Source: Pontibacter silvestris
Lineage (GTDB): Bacteria; Bacteroidota; Bacteroidia; Cytophagales; Hymenobacteraceae
Direction of reading: 5' to 3'
Assembly (NCBI RefSeq): GCF_020907275.1
Contig: NZ_JAJJWI010000003.1
Span: 284,862-348,861, forward strand
DNA length: 64,000 bases
Part shown: positions 63,519 through 64,000 of the stretch, in pieces
How positions within the stretch are numbered: position 1 is the stretch's first letter
Layout of the letters: every line of letters begins with the position of its first letter
The notes under the pieces: model-generated
The model's database searches: none
Seen by the model: the letters and a program-made list of their open reading frames with translations, nothing else
What the model was told of the DNA's origin: nothing
Made by a program: the position numbers and the translations under genes

Positions 63519-63945
63519 ATGAATAGAAAAGAGGCAAAAAGCTTTTAAAGTATCTAAGTCTGATTCTAAAGATCAACCTGAGAGCATAAGCTTAGTGCTC
63601 AATGAAGACGGATGAGCCAATGTAGATGAATATATAGTTGAAGACTCATCTAAGTCAAGAAGAGACGAGCAAATCAGGAACATTCCACTAAAGTAAATTC
63701 AGGATTATTAGCTAAGATGTCATCTCACTCTAACAAAAGGCACAAGCCACCATGCCCGTTTATCGGAGGACGCAGAAGCAGCCAGTAAAGTAGATGGGTA
63801 GACAGTTAAGCCCGTTCTTATAAGAGTCAATGCTGACCAGATGCATCAGGATCGGATAAAGCCTTGCAGATCAGGAAAGGATGCCTGCTTGACTGACAGT
63901 GTCCCAAGCAACTACATCGAACTCAATAAACTAGGTAGCTTTTAA
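63519..63945 (+). pseudogene. kptA: Decayed RNA 2'-phosphotransferase (KptA/Tpt1) gene
   Basis: KptA removes the 2'-phosphate left after RNA/tRNA ligation. Three frames carry recognisable pieces in the correct order. From 63547: KVSK, then QPESISLVLNEDG, a TGA at 63613 where the family has Trp (GWANVDE), then ANVDEYI. From about 63662: RRANQEHSTKV (family IRANQGHS). From 63745: SHHARLSEDAEAASKVDG (family HHVHLSxDxxTAxxVG), a TAG at 63799, then VKPVLIRVNADQM, a diverged SGKDACLTDSVPSNYIEL (family VWLTxxVPxxYI) and a stop at 63943. The PP-LYHGT segment is deleted. Two in-frame stops, frameshifts and the deletion show it is inactive. Confidence 0.75.
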
Positions 63946-64000
63946 AAAAGCACGATCTCTCCTTATGTTAGTTGGCTACAGGGCGCTTAACCCTCTTCTT
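63946..64000. other. Window end, no gene recognised
   Basis: The last 55 bases after the kptA remnant contain no readable frame. Any feature would continue beyond the window. Confidence 0.3.

Noticed and set aside
63519..63945. Initial idea that the right-end debris was a transposase remnant
   Set aside because: The readable segments match the KptA/Tpt1 order (LNEDG-ANVDE, RANQxHS, HHxRLSxD, VPxxYI) better than any transposase family.
1..64000. tRNA, rRNA, CRISPR array, prophage or insertion sequence
   Set aside because: No cloverleaf, repeat-spacer pattern, transposase or phage gene was recognised by reading; a covariance-model search would be needed to exclude small RNAs.

Overview
This looks like chromosomal DNA of a Bacteroidota member, probably of the Cytophagales (a Pontibacter/Hymenobacter-like relative; the genus is inferred from protein style, not tested). 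Supporting signs are a SusC/SusD pair, an Oar-like TonB receptor, a very large secreted protein ending in a type IX secretion (T9SS) sorting domain, many lipoproteins, weak Shine-Dalgarno sequences, and promoters of the Bacteroidota TTTG / TAnnTTTG type. No rRNA, tRNA, CRISPR array, intact insertion sequence or prophage was seen.

Layout. 0-8.7 kb: FAS1 lipoprotein, cyclophilin, ZIP transporter, dicarboxylate/amino-acid symporter, a 5-oxoprolinase operon (pxpB-pxpC-pxpA plus an atypical NRAMP-like transporter), and a ZIP-like membrane protein. 8.8-13.9 kb: YceI protein with a TetR regulator (palindromic operator visible), a K+ channel, a frameshifted GNAT pseudogene, a class V PLP enzyme and an orphan 89-aa ORF. 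14-22 kb: a 1488-aa T9SS surface protein, a roughly 690-base AT-rich gap, and a MoxR-like ATPase with its VWA partner. 22-34.3 kb: DUF427, acyl-ACP desaturase, a 3-amino-3,6-dideoxyhexose module (fdtA, fdtB, glycosyltransferase), YigZ, CorA, a large unknown membrane-anchored protein, a stress protein, an ATP-grasp enzyme, a lipoprotein and dtd. 34.4-45.3 kb: Oar-like TonB receptor followed by nucleoside and nucleotide functions (purine nucleoside permease family protein, adenosine deaminase lipoprotein, phosphodiesterases, guanine deaminase, MazG-like protein), then ComB. 45.4-54.1 kb: gcvT, a CHASE3 histidine kinase and response regulator, rnhB, and a SusD/SusC pair. 54.5-62.9 kb: housekeeping genes, including prfB with an intact programmed +1 frameshift, and a long operon plsC-gatC-TPR protein-ABC ATPase-pduO-ilvE. 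63-64 kb: a Dabb protein and the decayed remains of an RNA 2'-phosphotransferase (kptA) gene.

Working together. The Pxp proteins degrade 5-oxoproline, and the co-transcribed NRAMP-like protein lacks the family's metal-ligand motifs, so it may carry another substrate. The 34-45 kb block could scavenge extracellular purine nucleosides and nucleotides. FdtA, FdtB and the glycosyltransferase probably make and transfer an amino-sugar for a surface glycan. The strongest second-look signals are the atypical NRAMP in the pxp operon, the purine block, the architecture of the surface protein and the near-duplicate terminators flanking it, a nine-G tract inside susD, and two recently decayed genes (GNAT and kptA).
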